Positions 1 to 11,177 of a stretch of 64,000 nucleotides of DNA are shown piece by piece (position 1 is the stretch's first letter; each line of letters starts with the position of its first letter). Source of the DNA: Nannochloropsis salina CCMP1776 (Eukaryota > Sar > Eustigmatophyceae > Eustigmatales > Monodopsidaceae); the NCBI GenBank assembly GCA_004565275.1, contig SDOX01000016.1, positions 301,989-365,988 on the forward strand, read 5' to 3'. The position numbers and the translations under genes are program-made. The notes under the pieces were generated by a model, which was not told the DNA's origin, made no database searches, and saw only the letters and a list, made by a program, of their open reading frames with translations.

Positions 1-440
1 TCTCTTACCAACACAGCGCAAGGGAAGCTTTGCTTCAAACGGAACAAATCCATCAAGCCCACGGCGTTGCCTTTGGAGGGTACGCGTGTCTAATTAATAT
101 GTATAGCCTACAGTACGCCTTTGCACAAGGCTTTAGAGCAGAGGGGAGGTTGATACATATTCCAGGTACTTGCAAATGCGTCAGCTCCCTCGCGAAATGT
201 CTTAACTCTCTTCCACGAGAATGCGCATAAGCGTGCGGTGTTTCTAATGAACAAAATTGCTGCGACACTTTTAATCTACAGGCGGGCGTAGCGTGATAGA
301 ATTTTAGCTAAGTGGTCAAAAGAAGGGCGTCATCCCAATGTTTTTGTCGTTTTTCCAACATTTTTTTCCTCTGAAAGCGCTCGACGTCGAGGTTTTTTAA
401 GAGTCTTTATCTCCACTCTTCCGCTACCTTTGATTCCATC
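1..440. other. Left-edge region without a clear gene
   Basis: Two short overlapping frames on opposite strands (30-230 and 53-268) show no recognisable protein. The last 120 bases are T-rich and pyrimidine-rich and could be the promoter and leader of the small frame starting at 441. Confidence 0.4.
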
Positions 441-614
441 ATGCCTCCGCGTATTGATGTTTTATCTAAGAGCAATCCACTTCGCTACGAGGCAGAGACA
501 AGTCAATTCCTCCACAGACTCAATGAACCACTTTTAGAGCAAAGAGCCCGCGGGACAGATCCTCTTCCATCTGACCACCTTATACATGGCGAAGACGCTC
601 ACAGGGCCAGCTAG
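441..614 (+). CDS. Possible small protein, 57 residues, unrecognised
   Basis: An open frame starts at an ATG at 441, opens MPPRIDVLSKSNPLRYEAET and ends at a TAG at 612-614. It is charged and hydrophilic, with no signal peptide or membrane segment. A T-rich and pyrimidine-rich leader precedes the ATG, and the frame would converge tail-to-tail with the RRM gene whose stop is at 721. I do not recognise a family. It could be a real microprotein, the first exon of a longer plus-strand transcript, or chance. Confidence 0.25.
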   Translation: MPPRIDVLSKSNPLRYEAETSQFLHRLNEPLLEQRARGTDPLPSDHLIHGEDAHRAS

Positions 615-720
615 GTGGCATCTCCTTCTCATCTTAAACGTTTGTCTCCGGACGCACATGTCGCATTTTGGCGTCCTATCTTGCTTGTCACATATATTGG
701 CTGCAACACCGATTCGAACA

Positions 721-2194
721 TCAATGATAGCGCCGCTGGAATTTTCCAGGACCCCCTTCCACGTTTCCTCTCCTCACGTTCCCGTCACCCCTGGGATAGC
801 TTGGCGTGTCGTGAGGGACATGTCGCTCGTCCTGGCTGCGTCGACGCTTCTGGGGCCGGTCCACAAATCCGCGGTCCGCCCCCTCCCTCCCCTGCTGGCG
901 GTATTTAGCACCCTGGGGGTGAAAAGGTCGGCGCCCGTCCCTCCCTGCCCCCTGACCCGGGCCTGCTTCGGGAGAGACCGAACGTGAATAGCGGCCAGAG
1001 TGCCGAGGCAATCCTCGCGGAGGATCTCGGCCGTGGCCGGAAGCAGGGCGTCCTCGCGACCGGCCCTCCAAGAAGGGGCTTGGGCTTCGGGAAGGAGGAT
1101 ACCGGGGGGCCTCACTGTGAGAGTAGGAGTCCTGAGAGGGGCTCGGGTCCCGCGTGCGCCTCACGGAGGAGTACACGGCGCGCGGCCGACCTTGGGAGGC
1201 TGAGTCCGGACGTGGAGGGGGGGAGGGAGAGAGGGAGGGGGAGGGGGAGTGACGCCGACCTTGCTCCCGCCCATGCCTGAATGGTCCCCGCGAGGGCATG
1301 TCCGAGGCATGGGGAGGGAAGGCCGAACGTCTTCCGTCAAAGCCTTTCTTCTCTGCGTCCGGGCCCCGCCTCTCCTGCCCCAAAGGCCTGGCCGGGCGCT
1401 CGTAGCGGGCGGAGGGTGCCTCCCTGCCTCTCCTCGTCCCCTCGGCATCGGGCGCGTTCGCAAACGACCGCCCTTTAAAAGGTCTGAAGGTGGCCTTCAT
1501 GCTGCGAAAGCTGTTCCGGGTAATTTTGACGGCACCCTTGCTGTCATGGATGGCTTTCACCGCCTCCGTGGCCTCCTGGACGTTGCCGAAGGTGACAAAC
1601 GCCGAGGTCCGATGTTTCTCTGTCAAGGGGTCCCAGACGTTACACTGGTATCAGACATCGAAAGCAAGCAAGGCGGCCAGCACCACCTAAAAACGACAGA
1701 AAGGCACACAAAGGCCCCACCCATAAAGCCCGCTGCTTGACAGCACCACCCTCCTGCGTACCCCGCCCCATTTTTCTCTCGCCCCCCCCCCCCCGCTCAC
1801 CTTTGGGCGTGCCCTTGACCCCCGTCACCCGCACCACCTGGCCCCACCGCTGCATCAAAGCTGCCACTTCCTCTTCCTCCAGCTCCTCCACCCCGTCCAC
1901 GTACACGTCTGCGCACGGGACTCCCAGCGTGTAGCTCGTGGACAGCCTCTGCCCTTCAAAGACGCTCCCCCGCACCCCCTCCCGAAGGCGCTCTGCCAAC
2001 GTCACATTCGCCATGGACAGATAAGCAACGAAACCCTCTCTACGTCCGTTCCCTCCAGAGGGCCGGAGAAGAAGGTCTGCCGCTTGGATTTTGTAGGTGG
2101 GGGCATGGGATTGGAGGAGGCGGAGGAGGTCCGAGAAGGCGAGGTCCCTGGGAACGAGATGGAGAGGTCGAGTGATTACCACGGAGTGCAGCAT
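721..2194 (-). CDS. Two-RRM RNA-binding protein with RS-rich tail
   Basis: The predicted CDS is complement(join(721..1619,1801..2194)), 430 residues. The donor is AAAG/GTGAGC at 1800, the acceptor is TTGACAG before 1619, and the frame is kept across the join. The N-terminal 90 residues look like a degenerate RRM. A second RRM spans about residues 100-190, with ADVYVDGVEELEEEEVAAL as its first strand and helix and SAFVTFGNVQEATEAVKAI as its RNP1 and second helix. Residues 190-430 are low-complexity and rich in Arg, Ser, Pro and Gly with many SP and RS steps, as in SR-type splicing or export factors. The likely role is nuclear RNA processing. No specific orthologue can be named. The intron holds a run of about 13 C on the plus strand, so its length may be uncertain in assemblies. 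Confidence 0.75.
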
Positions 2195-2533
2195 GCGAGG
2201 GGGACCACAGAGATTTCTATATAGTCCCTGATAAAGGAAATGTCTTATTATTTGAAGAAGACAAGCAGACCATCCTATCCACTACAAAGAAGAGGGAAGC
2301 GGCCCGACCGAGGGGCAGGGACAACCGTCGCCACACAGTCAAGCTTACAGGTCACAATGAGAAAACAGGCTGTGGCCATCACCCGTGGCATCCAAGCCGA
2401 CAAAGGGGAGAAGATTTCATCCATTCAGTGCAAAAACCATCTCAATCGTATCCGCCAAGGAGGCAGGAACCTCCGGGTTTCAGAAAAAGCCATGCTGCGT
2501 CTCCAGTAACAACGAAATCCCCGCTTGTCTACA
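2195..2533. other. Spacer upstream of the RRM gene
   Basis: This should contain the promoter of the minus-strand RRM gene and the 3' region of the next minus-strand gene. Frames at 2240-2509 and 2385-2579 are not protein-like. Confidence 0.4.
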
Positions 2534-4127
2534 TTATGACACTCCAACCAAAATTATACATGATTCTAGCGTGTCATAGCCATATTTCGAGGGAAAAAAC
2601 AGTGCAGAATATCGCTCATATAAGCGTTGTCTAAAGAGCTTCCAAAGCCAGGCGCCACAGGTTCGGGAATATAGACTGATACAGCTCATGCCATACCCGT
2701 ACATCAACGAAGAGAGATATGTGCGAGCAAAAATCCATTCCAGAACATGAGAGAAGAACGCAGGGGTGGCATGCGTAGAGTAAGAGAGAAAGGTGTGGAG
2801 GCACACGAGGAAAAGAACCGCACCTGGACAAATTCCGGATCGCCACGAAAGGCGTCACCTCCTCGCACTCCATCTGCTTGGCCACACGGCTCGCACCCGC
2901 ATCCACACCCGCCGGCTTCCTGGGAGGAGGGGGGTCGACGCGGTGACGAGAATATTCTTCCTGACCAGGGCGGTCTCGGGCCTGCCGATCCACGGACGGC
3001 AGGCGCCGCTCGAAGTCTCGCTTGTCCCCTGCATCCCTGGCTCCCTGGCCACGGCTAGGTCTTCGGGCGGGACTCGACGACCGGCCTCGGGCATATTCCT
3101 GCATTTCTCGTCGCTGTTCCTCCGGGTACGGTAACAGGCGTGTCGGTAAATTGAGGCGACGTTCCAGGTAAGTGACCAAGCGCCGGACACGGGAGCGATA
3201 CAGCCGGTTGCCTCGACTGGGGATAATTCGAGCCTTCTCATAAATTTCGTCCCACAGCCGTGGAGAAATGCCGATGTTCTTTTGCAGGTTGTCGGGAGCG
3301 TAGCCCCTGTGGAGAGTCATGGTCTCCTCAATCTCCAAGAGCTTGTCCAGCGCCCCCGTCAACTCCTCCACCACATCGGCGGGATCCTCGCGTCGCTCCT
3401 CCCTGCGAGCCACCCGCCCTCCAGGCCCTGAATTTTCGTGTGCATCGCGTCTTCCACGATTATCTTCCACCTTGTGAGCGGGCATAACATTCTCATCGTC
3501 GCCGCGTCCATGGCCCGAGCTTCGGTGGTCACTCCTGGAGCCGGCATCAGACGGGTTATTGGAGGAAGAGGCCGAGGCTGCTGGTGACAAGGGAGGTGAG
3601 CATGAACTACGGGCCTCGCGCTCGGCTGTCGTGCGGCCAGGCGCTAGACTCCCGTCGCCTTCGCTGCCCGGACCGCCTCTTTTCGTTCGCTTCCCTCCGG
3701 CATATTTTTCCCTCATCTTGAGATCGCCTCCTTCAACAGCTTTTTCAAGACCAACCTTATTTTGATCAGTACTGCCGTTTTCTTTCTCTTCGACATCTGA
3801 GTACTGTGATTTTTCTCCTTCGTCTACGACCCAGTCCTCCTGGAGATTGCTTCCATCCCGACAGCTCCCTTCGGACGACCTGACCGCTTTGTTTGACAGC
3901 CCTTTACGGGTCTTATTAACCATGGGCGTCGTCTTGACGCCGTCTGAAGCCGCTCCCTCTTCTTCCATGCCTACTAGACTAGTCTGATCGGTCGAGTCGT
4001 AGGCATGTGAAGAGTTATTGCCTGCGGTAGTCTCAAACGAGCCGCCGGCGCTTGTATTTCCTATTTCTTCTCTCTGCTGGTGATCGCGTTGAACAGGCAC
4101 CATTGTGTCCGCCTTCACAACATCCAT
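2534..4127 (-). CDS. Charged low-complexity protein, family not recognised
   Basis: The main exon is complement(2824..4127), from an ATG at 4127 to a possible donor CCAG/GTGCGG at 2823. A plausible last exon is 2534..2675, after an acceptor at GTATCAG, which would give 481 residues. Without splicing, the frame instead runs on to a stop at 2631. The start is uncertain, because a good acceptor (CATTGACAG) lies about 30 bases upstream of the ATG and an earlier 5' exon is likely. The protein is hydrophilic, with long Ser/Asn/Glu/Lys-rich stretches. The only folded-looking part is at about residues 245-345; it contains NIGISPRLWDEIYEKARIIP and a basic helix RSRVRRLVTYLERR, followed by an Arg/Ser-rich stretch. 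It may be nuclear, but no function can be assigned. Confidence 0.5.
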
Positions 4128-5067
4128 GACAATCTGGTTCCCGAAATCGCCGTATTCTGTCAATGCATGAGGTAACACGTATTGTTTAAAGCTTGTGGGT
4201 ATGGCAGCGAAACAAAACGAGAGGAGGCGACGAATTTCAAACCAGCCTGGCTGCCAACATCTCTCTCTGAAAGGCACGGGTGCACGACAGCAAGTACCAC
4301 AGCCAGTTCCAGGCACCGGCATCCGGCATAATTTGTACAATGTCTTCGTAGTACTGGCAACTAATGCTTATGCAAAGAGTGCGTGGCGTGTTGACCCATG
4401 AAAGGCGCGCCAAGTGCCACGAGTCTACCTCTCGACCTCTCGACGGAGAGAGGGCCGAAATCGTGGGAGAGGCAGAAGGGCCCATGGAATGATGGCCAGG
4501 CCGTACGTTCCTAGGCTTGCTTGGACAAATGCCTCTTTCTACAGTATTTTGGTTGAAAATAGTGAATTTCAAGCGTCTTCCTTTCACCGCATAAATAACC
4601 TTGGACTGCCTGAGATTTTTGTTGAATGGAAAGGGCTGAAAAATTCTCCTTTGGTAGAAGAACAGAGGACCAACTGATTGCCTCCCGGTAGTCTTTTAGC
4701 CAACAATTTCTTGCGGCCAAGGGGCTCAATGATGTTGTTCCATCACAAAGTCGTGATAACATTGAAAAATTACCGTTTCAATTTGACGAAGCGCGGGCTT
4801 CTCAATCTACCTCTCCTTTTGAAAGCTGAAAAATTCAGGTGAAGGATCATGATTCCACAAAGGATGACCAAGCTTAGGGTGACAGCGTTGTATAACGAGA
4901 TCTTATTACTACAAAATGGATGAGTCATAGCCACAGTCGAAAGGGCTACTGCTGTCTTTGAAGCTAAATCACTCGACCGTACGCAGGGCGTACAGGTCGC
5001 AAGTAGTCCAGACGCGGCGCGTCATCGGCCCATATGCGTCCGTCCCTTTATTGCTGAAGCAACACAA
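4128..5067. other. Gap with no assignable gene
   Basis: It probably contains the 5' exon(s) and promoter of the minus-strand gene ending at 2534. Minus frames at 4237-4587 and 4511-4762 have alternative starts and no recognisable content. The part from 4780 to 5000 is AT-rich. Confidence 0.35.
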
Positions 5068-5322
5068 CTACTCGACCGCATTTTCTGTCTGAGCCAGATA
5101 TTCTAGAAGCAGGAGAGCATTACAAGCGGATTCAAAATCGGCCAGAACGGGCCCCAAGAAATCCCCAGGTAGGTGGATGGGGAAGGCCGCAGACCATGCC
5201 TTACGGTACCACACGGCGAGGAAGAGAGTAAGAAAGGGCTCTTGCACGTGTATACTTGTGAGGCTTTTCGTCCATGTTGAGTAGTACGCCCTCATCAAAG
5301 CGTGTGAGTGGCGTCGTGACAT
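5068..5322 (-). CDS. Doubtful ORF, 84 residues
   Basis: The frame runs from an ATG at 5322 to a stop at 5068. It encodes one aromatic, hydrophobic stretch (EPFLTLFLAVWYRKAWSAAF) and an acidic end. It lies downstream of the formiminotransferase-like gene on the same strand. A good acceptor-like TCCTCTTGTAG lies just upstream (about 5341), so it could be part of an extra 3' exon or an untranslated region. I do not recognise it. Confidence 0.15.
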   Translation of the reverse strand: MSRRHSHALMRAYYSTWTKSLTSIHVQEPFLTLFLAVWYRKAWSAAFPIHLPGDFLGPVLADFESACNALLLLEYLAQTENAVE

Positions 5323-5496
5323 TGTGCCAGCAGAGCATAGCTACAAGAGGATAGGACAAGGAATAATTAGTTGCCCGAACTAAGTGATGCCAGTGCCCAT
5401 GGCTATTGCCTGAAAAGTACAAAGACAGGCGCAAGGCCTCTCCAAAATTTAGCTGGACGCCATGCGTTCCCTTTCTTTACCATTGCCATCGCCATT

Positions 5497-6378
5497 TTAG
5501 CTGACATTTTCCAACAGCACATGTTTTGTCTCGGCCAATATCTCATCGCCCGTCATCCCCACGGTGTATGCCTCCTCCACCTCCACGCCTGCTTTCCTGG
5601 CAGCATCTGTGGCCAATTTGAGCACCCTTGCCGTGTCCGTTGTGTCCACGTCCAGCAGGTTACAGGCCACCTCCATATGCCCTCCCTCATGTCGAAGCGT
5701 CAGGGCCTCTACCCCTACCGGGCCTCCGTCTCTGCTCCGCACTGCTTTGGTGACCATGGCCGCGATTTGCTTCTCTGAGGTCTTCAGTCGAATGTTGAAA
5801 TTCTGTACGTAAGGCACTGCCCCGCAACATAGGAGGCCTAAGCGGGGGTCCACATCAACGGGACCGTAATCTGCATGCGGTACTTGCGCATCAAACGCCA
5901 TTTTTTTGAAGTACGAAGTACTCCGGCGCACGTCCGCGAGGGATTTATTATTGCAGGACCCGTACAACAGGACAGGGACGGGCCATTTTCCTCCCACGCG
6001 CTGGCCCAGAGCACATGCCGCTTTACGTGCGACTTCCAACGGAGTGTTCCCCAAAGGATGGAAAGAGACGTGGTCCACCACACCCACACGTGGATGCGTC
6101 GCATCGACGTGCTTGGTCATGTCCACATGGAGAAAGGCTTCGTTGATCACGCGAAGCGCCACCTCTACGACCGGCTCCGGGGCCCCGCCTAATGTGAAGT
6201 TACTGCGATGGTACACAGCATCGGAAAAACGCTGCACCAAAGCACATAGTCCTGGCGAGCTTGTGCGAGCCAGGTGGGTTAATCTGTCCAAGAGGGCGTG
6301 GTTACGGCCCTCTGACACATAGACTTTACAGCACACGAGCAGCTGCGGTTTCGTAGCGGTGCCGGTCAGGGCTGTCAT
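5497..6378 (-). CDS. Formiminotransferase N-terminal-like protein (FTCD-like)
   Basis: A single-exon protein of 293 residues. It matches the formiminotransferase half of animal FTCD and the short FTCD-like proteins of plants and algae. The opening LLVCCKVYVSEGRNHALLDRL corresponds to the family's first strand and helix. THPRVGVVDHVSFHPLG matches the family's HPR.G.(L/V)D....P active-site segment, and VLLYGSC.N....L.. follows. The cyclodeaminase half is absent and the frame ends cleanly after the FT C-subdomain (EAYTVGMTGDEIL). In animals this domain passes a formimino group from formiminoglutamate to tetrahydrofolate. The role of the short version in algae is not established. No signal peptide is visible, so it is probably cytosolic. 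It is divergent from Sec6 with 411 bases between the start codons. Confidence 0.85.
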   Translation of the reverse strand: MTALTGTATKPQLLVCCKVYVSEGRNHALLDRLTHLARTSSPGLCALVQRFSDAVYHRSNFTLGGAPEPVVEVALRVINEAFLHVDMTKHVDATHPRVGVVDHVSFHPLGNTPLEVARKAACALGQRVGGKWPVPVLLYGSCNNKSLADVRRSTSYFKKMAFDAQVPHADYGPVDVDPRLGLLCCGAVPYVQNFNIRLKTSEKQIAAMVTKAVRSRDGGPVGVEALTLRHEGGHMEVACNLLDVDTTDTARVLKLATDAARKAGVEVEEAYTVGMTGDEILAETKHVLLENVS

Positions 6379-6789
6379 AGCTTATTGATAAAACAAAGCC
6401 CTCCCTCTCAAATAATACCCGAGCAAAGATGTTACACAGTGTCAGGCAAACCCGAAAGAGTAAGCTGCGTAACCAAGTTGTGAAAAACGATGGGCCCAAA
6501 CAAAGTGGAAGATACGCCTAGCTTTCCTTTTCAGGCTCCGCACTGCCAAGGGTGCTTTCCCGGAAGTGCAAGCAAGATGGCGCTAAGCAGTCATCATTTG
6601 TTGTTAAGAGTCTGTAGGTGAAATATTGAGCGGGAAGAGGAGACGGCAAGCGCTCTGACCTTATACCAATCGGAAAGAGAACCCCGAAGTGCAGCAAGAA
6701 GCCAACGCTCTTCCTTCAAGCAGCACGAATGATCTCACGCCTTGCCACTTTACCTCCCCGTCTTTTCTTGTTCAGCGCACCAGCGCTCC
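6379..6789. promoter_or_regulatory. Shared upstream region of FTCD-like and Sec6 genes
   Basis: The two genes start head-to-head across 411 bases with no frame of substance between them, so this short region must hold both promoters. No TATA box or named site could be fixed by eye. Confidence 0.5.
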
Positions 6790-9700
6790 ATGTCAGAGCC
6801 ACAGCCAAGTGATCCCTACCTCCAGGAGCAGCATGATAGAAATATGTCACCTGATCAAGGAACGGGAAAGTGGACGAAAGGAGAGGCGGAGGATGTGCAT
6901 TGCAATACTTCAGCTGCCATGGCCGAACTGAATTCTGCACCTACACGGCCTCACAAAGCATTTAATCCCACCACAAAAAAGCTGCCATGTCCGCATCACA
7001 AAGATGTTATCGTTTGTCGTCACAAGTTGCGGACCGGGGTCACAACAATTCCATGTTGGAGGTGTATGGGAGAGGCAGCTCTGCGTGCGGAGGAACGGGA
7101 AACAACAGCGGAAATACGCGCTCAATACCTGCACACAGCCCTGCAGTCCGAAAAGGGACGTACAGCGATGCTGGAACGACGCGCTACATTGCTGGAGGAA
7201 GAACATGTTGGCTTGCGGGACCAAATTGCGCGTCTGATAGAGCAAGTTGCCGCCTTATCGGAGGAAGTGAACCGTGTAAACGGCATGAACAGGCGTTTGA
7301 TGACGCAATCTCGCCCCAACAAGTCGACACTCCCCCCCAAGGACTCTCTGAAATCGGGACATAGCGTGCACATGGCTTTGTCTGAAGTGTCAGCCCCCGA
7401 CCTGGCTTCTCCCTCGACCGCCCCCACGACAGCGACATCAGCCACCGCCCCAACGACAGCGACATCAGCCACCGCCCCAACGACAGCGACATCAGCCACC
7501 GCCCCCATCGCCGACCCGGGAAGAATGACCACGAACCCTCCCGAGCAAGCACGTAGCACCTGCACGTCTTCCACCCCGCTGTCTGGGTCCCCTGTGAAGG
7601 ACGTGACTTTGAGCGCCCCGGGGGGAGAGGCCGGTCCACCCCTGTCCCTGTCGTGTCGCCCTCTCCCTCCCAGGAACCAGGAACCCTCTCACGTTTCACC
7701 AGCGTGGAGCACCAGTCCTCCAACCCCTTCGGAAAGCGTCGCAGCTCGGCCATTACCGGCAACTCCGACAGCGTCTGCATCCCGCGCTTTGTCGGCCACC
7801 GGGGGATCACAAGGAGCAGCTTGGCGGGCCCGGGCCGCTACCGACCCAGGGGTGGCACCGATTCCAGTCGCTACGGGCCCGCACAAGACCAAGTCGATGA
7901 CTGCGGGCACGCACTCCCAAGCACCGACAGAATCTGCCGCTCGCTGGGGGAGTGGGAGCATGCCTCCGTCCCGCCCGTACCTCCCGGCTTGGCTCCAAGG
8001 AAAGCGTCAAGCAGAGGCCGGGCCCCGTGCACAAGGAGGGGAGCAAAACGAGCGCCAGAAGAGTAGGACTCCCCAAGAAGGAGGGAGGCCAAAAGATGGA
8101 AAGAAGAAGAGAGTGTGGACGCTGTTCAAACGAGGAAAGCGCGCCTCAAGCATTCCCGCTGCTGCCGCCGCCGCCTCCGGAGGGGTCCGCGCGCCCACCA
8201 CCATGGATGAGCTGGACGAGGCACTGCCTGTAGACAGGATGGCAACGCGTATGCTCCGCCTTCTGGAATCGCGGCCGGAGGCGTTGGAGAAAATTTACCG
8301 GAAGAGCGAGCAGTTAGAGGAGTGGAGGATGGAGGTGTTGCTGGAGCTGGGGGTGGGGGAAGGGACAGGGGGAAGGGAGGACGGAGGCAGCCTCCAGGAA
8401 GGCAAAGAGGAGGAAGAAAAGAAAGCGGGAGGGGAGGGTAGAACCAGTCCCGTCCAGGGTTTGGATCACAGCGCGAGCCGCATTTTCTTGGATGAAATAG
8501 CGCTGGTGGAGGCCCTGACCGACCGCATCAAACAGTGCGTCCTGCGCCACGTCGCCGATGCTTTTGCTTTGGCCCGCGCCTCGCCCAGCCTCTTGCACCA
8601 GGCGGTCAATGTCGTCCGGCTCCACGCGGCTTTCGGCAAGAAAAAACTGGAGACGGCCCAGGCCAAGATCGCGCGGACGGGGAGCAAAGATCTGTACCGT
8701 GTCTTAAGGTTGTGCGGGATAGAGGATTGGGACGGAGATGTCCGCTTGGCGCTCAAGGAAGCTGCCAGTGTTCGGGCATTGGAGGTGTTCACAGTCGCGC
8801 ACTTGGAGGCAGCGGCTGCGATGGAGGAAGGAGGGCAGACTTCAGTGATGGGGGTGAGCCGGGAGAAGGCGATGATCGGCGCGGCGGAAAGCCTGCTGGA
8901 GGACATGCGGGAGATGCTGGTGCTGGTACCCCCTTTCTTTGCGCCGGCGCACAGGGCGGTTTCGACGATCTTGGAAGAGTATGACACCCATCTCATGCGC
9001 CAGGTCGCGGCCTTGCACGGGCACGGCCTCAGCGATCTCGAAATTGGTGACTTGTTCGAGGTGAACCGGTTCCTCTTGAGGTACCGACGGGATATCGTGG
9101 TCCTTGGTGCTTCCGCTCCGAATGCAAGTCTACAATTGGCGGTACAGGCTTGTCTTCAGGAATGCTTGGTCAAGACGCGGCACCAGACGAGTGTCTGGTT
9201 CACAGCCATCTTGGGGAGGCAGGGCGAGGTCCTCTACGATGCGCAAGGGCGGCCTTTCACCGCGAAACCGGAGGATTTGTTTCAAATCATACACACTCAG
9301 GTAAAACGTGTTCAATGAGAAATGATGTGAAGAGCGGAAGAGAGTTCTGGATCCTGTGCCACGAGTCTCAGATTTGCGTCGGGGCACTGATGATATATTG
9401 CACTCATGGTCGCACGTTTCCTTGGCTCACAGGTGCGAGTGGCGATCGATGCGGGAGGGTTTACAGGCGACGATCTATGCGCTCTGCTTCTTGTCATTCT
9501 GAACGCCTTGAAGGAGTTCGTGGCAGAACACCACAACGACTTGCGCGCACACGAATACGAGGCGCAGGGACGAGGAAAGGGAGGGGGAGGGGTCATTCCT
9601 CTCTCCGTATCGGGTCTATGTGCTCTGGTCAACGACTACGATCGATTATATGACAAGGCAGTGGAGCTTCGAGACAATTTACTGGGTCGAGGGGAACTCT

Positions 9701-10794
9701 CCGAAAAGAAGCATTTTGTCTTGCTGGACAATGTGATGGATCAATTGAACGATGAGCAGGCCCGCGTCTCCTTCGAGGCCACCCGACTGGTTAGCTACCA
9801 GATAATGCAGGAAGCTACGGTTAGCCTGTTGGAGACCTCGCCCTTTGATACCGAGGGGAGGGTTCCGGTGCGAAAGCTGCCTACCGGGGTATCGGACGGG
9901 GGGGGCGGGGCGGGGGGCATGCCTGCATGGGTCGGGACCGGCGATTGGAGCGGGTTAGGGAACAGAAGAACTCGAGGAGCGAATCCTTCGGGCGAGAGGC
10001 CGCAGGGAAGCGATGAAGACGCGCAAAATGGTGGCAATAGCACACACATGTTCAACATGCCGTACGCGACCACGCTTTTGGACAGGACGACTGAGCGCAA
10101 AACCAGCGCGTCGCCGCGTCATGTGGATGTGATGAAGGACGCCTGTCTGACAATCACGGATTACTTCGCCGACATCCAGGTGTGGCTCCCGGCATACTTC
10201 TTTGCGCACGTGGTTCGCATGTGCTATGAGTCCTTGGTTGACCTGTATTTGGTCTCTGTATTGCGAGGCCGCACGGTGTTTGTCGATCCGGAGTCTATCG
10301 CCCATCGCATGCGGCAAGAGCAGCAAAAACTATTGCTGGACCTCGCGAGGAAGAACGGCTGGGAATCCTCTCTAAGGGAAGCCGGTCTGAAGGATCCGGC
10401 CTTGGTCTTTGGAGCCTGGGAGGCAATGGAGAGGGTTGTCTTACGAGGTGGAGGCATGAATGAGAAAGAAACGGCTGACCTTCTGATGGTGCTCCCCCCA
10501 CCTTGGAATGTGGATGCCCTGCTTCAATTGCGGTTGCTGCGTGGAGAGGATTTGGGCGATAGGAAGGCGATACACGAGATACGACAAAGGCTTACTGCCT
10601 GGTACATGGCAGAATTGCAACCACAAGTGCTAGGGGCTGCGCTAGCGGGCAGCGGACAGTCTGCCCGAAAGGAGGGAGAAGCAGATGCGGCAACAGTAGG
10701 GCGGGAGCTAGCCTGGCGGCTGAAGACGTCACCCTTGGCAGTGGATGAGGACCGACTCGTGGAATTGGTGCGGGAAAGTGTGTACAATCAATGA
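6790..10794 (+). CDS. SEC6: Exocyst complex subunit Sec6/EXOC3, N-terminally extended
   Basis: The CDS is join(6790..9300,9433..10794), 1290 residues. The donor is CACTCAG/GTAAAA and the acceptor GCTCACAG/GTGCGA, in phase 0, joining LFQIIHTQ to VRVAIDAGG. Without splicing, the first frame stops six codons into the intron. The Sec6 homology covers about residues 560-1290: DMREMLVLVPPFFAPAHRAV, then a conserved NRFLLRYR helix, then GLCALVNDYDRLYDKAVELR, a typical Sec6 C-terminal helix. Exocyst tethers secretory vesicles to the plasma membrane. Sec6 is usually 750-850 residues. Here about 550 residues precede it: a Cys/His cluster (C67, H69, H70, C76, H78, C89, C92), a coiled coil at about 93-172, and a Pro/Ser/Thr-rich region with three copies of PTTATSATA. 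No stop or obvious intron separates the extension from the Sec6 part. Confidence 0.85.
7424..7504 (+). repeat. 27-base tandem repeat, three copies
   Basis: Three near-identical copies of a 27-base unit encode PTTATSATA in the linker of the Sec6 N-terminal extension. The number of units may vary between strains. Confidence 0.85.
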
Positions 10795-11177
10795 CGGGGG
10801 GGCGCGTGCGTAAATCCTTGAGGGCGAAGGGGGTGGCGAAGATAAGCTTGGGAACCTCGATAGTTTTACATAGCTTTCTTCCCTGTATAAGTATGTTCCA
10901 TATCGGCTCACTCTTTCTAGAGGGTGAACGATCACTTCTTTGTGATCCAAAAAGATCCAAGAAAAGATGTTCACATACATTCAGGGTGGAGGTATATATT
11001 TGATACATATATGCAATGTTGTAAGCAACCACGGTCCAAAGTATGTATCATCATTGTTACCAGCCTGATAGACACACAATGTTTGCGGCGATTCAACTAT
11101 TTTTTTTTCACAGCTTTTCAATGCAAAAAAGGTCTTAACAGTACCAGGCCTGTACACACTTCATCATTTCACCCCCA
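10795..11177. other. Convergent 3' region, Sec6/aldehyde dehydrogenase
   Basis: This is the tail-to-tail spacer of 383 bases. It is more AT-rich than the flanking exons and contains TATATTTG- and poly-T-type stretches. No gene is visible. Confidence 0.5.

Noticed and set aside
30-268. Two overlapping short frames at the left edge
   Set aside because: They lie on opposite strands of the same bases, with no family, no promoter context and unconvincing composition.
1190-1250. G-rich run that could form a quadruplex
   Set aside because: It is fully explained by Ser/Pro codons of the RS-rich tail on the minus strand, and nothing else suggests a regulatory role.
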